Assembly: GCA_015487905.1 (NCBI GenBank)
Contig: WFOX01000017.1
Location: forward strand, 1-7,694
Source of the DNA: Mariprofundales bacterium
GTDB lineage: Bacteria > Pseudomonadota > Zetaproteobacteria > Mariprofundales > S012-25
Reading direction: 5' to 3'
Length of the DNA: 7,694 nt
This document shows, in pieces, positions 5,083-7,694 of the stretch. A program made the translations under genes and the position numbers. Within the stretch, counting starts at the first letter, position 1. Every line of letters begins with the position of its first letter. The notes under the pieces are model-generated. The model ran no database searches, was not told where the DNA came from, and worked only from the letters and a program-made list of their open reading frames with translations.

Positions 5083-6312
5083 CTATTCCACGCGCAATGC
5101 CTCAGCCGGCGGCACGCGCGCGGCCTGCCGCGCTGGATACACGGCGCTCAGCAGCCCAAGCGCGAAGCTCGCCGCCAAGATCCAAGCCACCGCCACCGGA
5201 TCCACGACCGAGGGCACATGGTCAATATAGTAGACCTCGCCGGAGACGAACGAAACGCCGAGCGCGCGCTCCAACGCTTGCAGGATCGCCTCCAGCTTCC
5301 AGGCGAGCAACAGTCCCAGGATGCCGCCGGCTATGGTGCCGCCGCCTGCAAGCAACGCGGCCATGTAAAGAAACACGCGGCGAATCTCGGCGTTCGTGGC
5401 GCCGATCGTTTTGAGCACGGCGATCTCACGCCGGCGTTCCATCACGACCATGACGAGCGAGGAAACGAGATGAAACACGGCCACGAGCACGATCATAAAG
5501 AGGATCACGCCCATGGCGACGCGCTCGGTGCGCAGCGCCTTGAAGAAGGCGCGATGCCTGCGCGTCCAATCCTGCACCCACGCGCCCAGCGGCAAGCGTT
5601 TTTCCAGTTGCTTTGCGATGCGCGGGGCGGCATCGCGATGGCGCACGAAGACCTCAATGCCCGTGATCGCATCGCCTGCGCGCAAAAGCCGCTGCACGGC
5701 AGAAAGCGGCGCGAGCACAAGCCCCACATCGTATTCGTAAAAACCCGAGTCAAAGATGCCAACGATGCGAAAGGCGCGCGCGCGCGGCGCAAGGCCCCCT
5801 GGGCTCACCCCCGCCTTCGGCGTGATCACGGTGATGCGATCGCCCACCGTAAGCGCAAGCCGATGCGCAAGCGCATCGCCGATCACGACGGCAAAACCGT
5901 CATCGGGGCGCACGAAGCGCCCCTTGACGATGTGCGCAGCAAGCGCGGATTCGCGCGCGGGATCAATGCCTTTTAGGATCGCGCCGCGCGCAAGCTCGCC
6001 TGAGGCGAGCAGCACCTGCGCTTGCAGATAGGGTGCTGCGCGCACGATCCCAGGCGCCTTTTCTATGCGCGCAAGCCATCCCCGCCAGCCATATAGGAGT
6101 TCGCCCGGGCCTTGCACATCAATGTGCGAGGAAAAACCGAGGATTTTGTCGCGGATCTCCACGGCCGCGCCGTGCATCACGGACAGCACGACGATAAGCG
6201 TCGCCACCCCCAGCGCAATCCCCAGCGCGCTCGTCCAGGCCACGAACGAAATGAAACGCCCCTGCCGCCGGGAGCGCAGATAGCGGCGCGCGAGCATCCA
6301 TTCGTAGCCCAA
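5083..6312 (-). CDS. lolC: LolC/LolE-family membrane subunit of the lipoprotein-releasing transporter
   Basis: This 409-residue inner-membrane permease has the expected four-helix plan: one membrane helix at about 21-46 (FISFVAWTSALGIALGVATL), a large periplasmic domain at about 48-263, and three C-terminal helices near 266-292, 314-341 and 372-393. Family marks include the opening MGYEWMLARRYLRSRR, SVMHG after helix 1, GIDP (115-118) in the periplasmic domain, VQDWTRRHRAFFKAL (246-260), MERRREIAVLKTIGAT (291-306) on the cytoplasmic side where LolD docks, and the ending YPARQAARVPPAEALRVE. Only one such subunit is visible, so it may work as a homodimer or with a partner encoded elsewhere; LolC and LolE cannot be separated safely by eye. 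The start is a TTG at 6312, three bases after the transporter's stop, preferred because MGYEW matches the family N-terminus. An ATG at codon 6 is the alternative. Confidence 0.92.
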   Translation of the reverse strand: MGYEWMLARRYLRSRRQGRFISFVAWTSALGIALGVATLIVVLSVMHGAAVEIRDKILGFSSHIDVQGPGELLYGWRGWLARIEKAPGIVRAAPYLQAQVLLASGELARGAILKGIDPARESALAAHIVKGRFVRPDDGFAVVIGDALAHRLALTVGDRITVITPKAGVSPGGLAPRARAFRIVGIFDSGFYEYDVGLVLAPLSAVQRLLRAGDAITGIEVFVRHRDAAPRIAKQLEKRLPLGAWVQDWTRRHRAFFKALRTERVAMGVILFMIVLVAVFHLVSSLVMVVMERRREIAVLKTIGATNAEIRRVFLYMAALLAGGGTIAGGILGLLLAWKLEAILQALERALGVSFVSGEVYYIDHVPSVVDPVAVAWILAASFALGLLSAVYPARQAARVPPAEALRVE

Positions 6313-6315
6313 GGC

Positions 6316-7644
6316 CTACCCCAGATAGCGCCAAACGAGGTAAGCGTGGGCGATGGCAATGGAGAGCAGCATGAGGCCGAAGGCGTGCTTCGTGAAGGTG
6401 AGGAAGGTGATCGGATGGCCAGCGCGCTGCGCAAAGCCCGCGACGATGATGTTGGCGGACGCGCCGATGAGCGAGCCATTGCCGCCCAAGCACGCCCCGA
6501 GCGCAAGCGCCCACCACAAGGGGCGGATCGCTTCCTCGCCGCCGAAGGCCGGCGCCATGTCGTGGATGAGCGGGATCATCGTGGCGACAAACGGAATGTT
6601 GTCAATGACCGCCGAGGCAATGGCTGAGACCCACAAAATCGCCGCTGCGGTTTTCGCAAAGTCGCCGCCTGTGAGCGCCAAGGTCTTTTCAGCCAGCCAA
6701 TCAATCACGCCCACATGCTCCACACCCGCCACGACCACAAAAAGCCCCACGAAGAAGAAGATCGTCGTCCACTCCACCTCGCCGAAGGTTTCATGAAACG
6801 CATGATCCTGCGCTTCCAAATCCTTTGCAAAATCACGCCAGAGCAAAAGCACGGCGGCGCCAAAGAGCGCGATCGTCGCCGGCTCCAGGTGCACGGCGTG
6901 CGCGACCGTAAAGCCCGCGATCACGCCTGCAAGCACGGTGAGGGACTTTTTGAGCAGCACGGGATCGCGGATCGCCTCGCGCTCGTTGAACTCCATCACG
7001 AGCCGCCGGCGCTCCTCTTCGGCCACGAAATCGCGCCGAAACATGAGCCAGATGAGCGCGGCGGTGAAAAGAAAGATCGGGATCACGATCGGCGTGAGAT
7101 TGACGAGAAAGTCGTAAAACGAAAGGTGCGCCTGCGAGCCGATCATGATGTTGGGCGGATCGCCGATAAGCGTCGCCGTGCCGCCGATGTTGGAGGCAAG
7201 GATCTCGGCAAACAGATACGGATAGGGCCGCACCTGCAAGGCATCGGCAATCAGCAGCGTCACGGGCACGATGAGCAGCACGGTCGTCACATTGTCCAAA
7301 AAGGCCGAAAACACCGCCGTGACCGTGGAGAGCATGAACATGACACCCACGGGATGGCCGCGCACGGCCTTGGCGGCGACAATCGCGACATATTCAAACA
7401 CGCCCGTCTTCTGCGTGATGGACACGATCACCATCATGCCGACCAAAAGCCCGATCGTGTTGAAGTCAATGCCATGGATCGCCTCTTGTTGCGTGATCAC
7501 GCCAAGCAGGATCATGAGGCCTGCGCCGAGCAATGCGAGCACGGCGCGGTTGAAGCGCTCCAACATCACGAGCGCATACACACCCAAAAGAATCCCCACG
7601 GCCACCCAAGCGGCGGGCAGCCCGAAGGCAACGGCGTGGTTCAT
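6316..7644 (-). CDS. ArsB/NhaD-type (ion transporter superfamily) membrane transporter
   Basis: This 442-residue polytopic inner-membrane protein has about eleven or twelve hydrophobic segments and the two-fold repeated architecture of the ArsB/NhaD, citrate-transporter-like and P-protein group. In the first half FLDNVTTVLLIVP (115-127) is followed by the hairpin-like NIGGTATLIGDPPNIMIG (152-169). In the second half the equivalent pair is AVIDNIPFVATMIP (345-358) and LGGNGSLIGASANIIVAG (386-403). These DN and NIGG/GGNG motifs are the substrate and ion-binding hairpins of the superfamily. A soluble loop at about 204-228 links the halves. The substrate (Na+/H+ exchange, arsenite or an organic anion) cannot be decided; no ars genes are nearby, which argues weakly against arsenic export. 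The ATG at 7644 overlaps the preceding stop as ATGA with GAGG just upstream, and lolC follows after three bases. Confidence 0.9.
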   Translation of the reverse strand: MNHAVAFGLPAAWVAVGILLGVYALVMLERFNRAVLALLGAGLMILLGVITQQEAIHGIDFNTIGLLVGMMVIVSITQKTGVFEYVAIVAAKAVRGHPVGVMFMLSTVTAVFSAFLDNVTTVLLIVPVTLLIADALQVRPYPYLFAEILASNIGGTATLIGDPPNIMIGSQAHLSFYDFLVNLTPIVIPIFLFTAALIWLMFRRDFVAEEERRRLVMEFNEREAIRDPVLLKKSLTVLAGVIAGFTVAHAVHLEPATIALFGAAVLLLWRDFAKDLEAQDHAFHETFGEVEWTTIFFFVGLFVVVAGVEHVGVIDWLAEKTLALTGGDFAKTAAAILWVSAIASAVIDNIPFVATMIPLIHDMAPAFGGEEAIRPLWWALALGACLGGNGSLIGASANIIVAGFAQRAGHPITFLTFTKHAFGLMLLSIAIAHAYLVWRYLG

Positions 7645-7694
7645 GGGGCCTCATCCCCCTCGCGGATCGTAAGCTCGGCGATGGCGCGCAGCAC
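7641..7694 (-). CDS. C-terminal end of an unidentified gene (cut by window edge)
   Basis: The minus strand is open from the window edge and encodes 17 residues ending IREGDEAP, with TGA overlapping the transporter's ATG as ATGA. The same 4-base overlap style is seen at two other junctions here, which supports this frame over the alternatives. The fragment is too short to identify. Confidence 0.55.
   Translation of the reverse strand: MLRAIAELTIREGDEAP

Noticed and set aside
4903..5976. 357-codon open frame on the + strand
   Set aside because: It is antisense to lolC and the cyclic-nucleotide-domain gene, is His/Arg/Ala-rich with no domain pattern, and has no supported start.
1..7694. Mobile elements, CRISPR arrays, tRNA or rRNA genes
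   Set aside because: No transposase or integrase frame, terminal inverted repeats, regularly spaced repeats, or cloverleaf-like sequence could be found; the window looks like ordinary chromosome.

Overview
The window looks like a GC-rich chromosomal segment from a Gram-negative (diderm) bacterium, probably a proteobacterium or a member of a deltaproteobacterial-type lineage such as Myxococcota. The signs are two parts of the Lol lipoprotein-release transporter, an IHF-alpha gene followed directly by a MerR-type regulator, a UbiH-type flavin hydroxylase, and many GTG and TTG start codons. This taxonomic reading is inference; no rRNA or tRNA gene is present to anchor it.

Layout. The left edge (1-396, + strand) holds the C-terminal half of a type I methionine aminopeptidase. 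Everything else is on the minus strand and is packed almost end to end. Read in the direction of transcription (from 7694 down) it contains: the last 17 codons of an unidentified gene; an ArsB/NhaD-type membrane transporter; lolC/E; a TPR protein with two cyclic-nucleotide-binding domains; lolD; ihfA; a merR-type regulator; two small exported proteins of unknown function; and a UbiH-family FAD monooxygenase. The monooxygenase runs convergently into the aminopeptidase, and the two stop codons overlap. No stretch over 300 bases lacks a gene. The only non-coding gaps of note are 3077-3135 and 2357-2417, about 60 bases each.

How the genes fit together. Several junctions are 4-base overlaps (ATGA or GTGA) or have a Shine-Dalgarno sequence lying on the previous stop codon, so translation is probably coupled along most of the row. 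A good sigma70-like promoter (TTGACA, 16 bases, TAAGAT) overlaps the lolD stop. ihfA-merR and the genes after it can therefore probably be transcribed separately from the transporter-lolC-sensor-lolD block. An 8-base palindrome sits exactly in the middle of that promoter's spacer, a placement used by MerR-family regulators, and a MerR-type gene is the second gene of the unit.

The most interesting feature is a soluble protein with TPR helices and tandem cyclic-nucleotide-binding domains, encoded between the membrane and ATPase subunits of the Lol transporter. Its second domain keeps the FGE...PRTATV phosphate-binding cassette, while the first has lost the key arginine. This suggests, as inference only, control of lipoprotein export or a related envelope process by a cyclic nucleotide. 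Also notable are an octamer (GCGCAAGC) present 24 times, a flavin hydroxylase lacking the usual FAD-ribose aspartate, and a pair of uncharacterised exported proteins.
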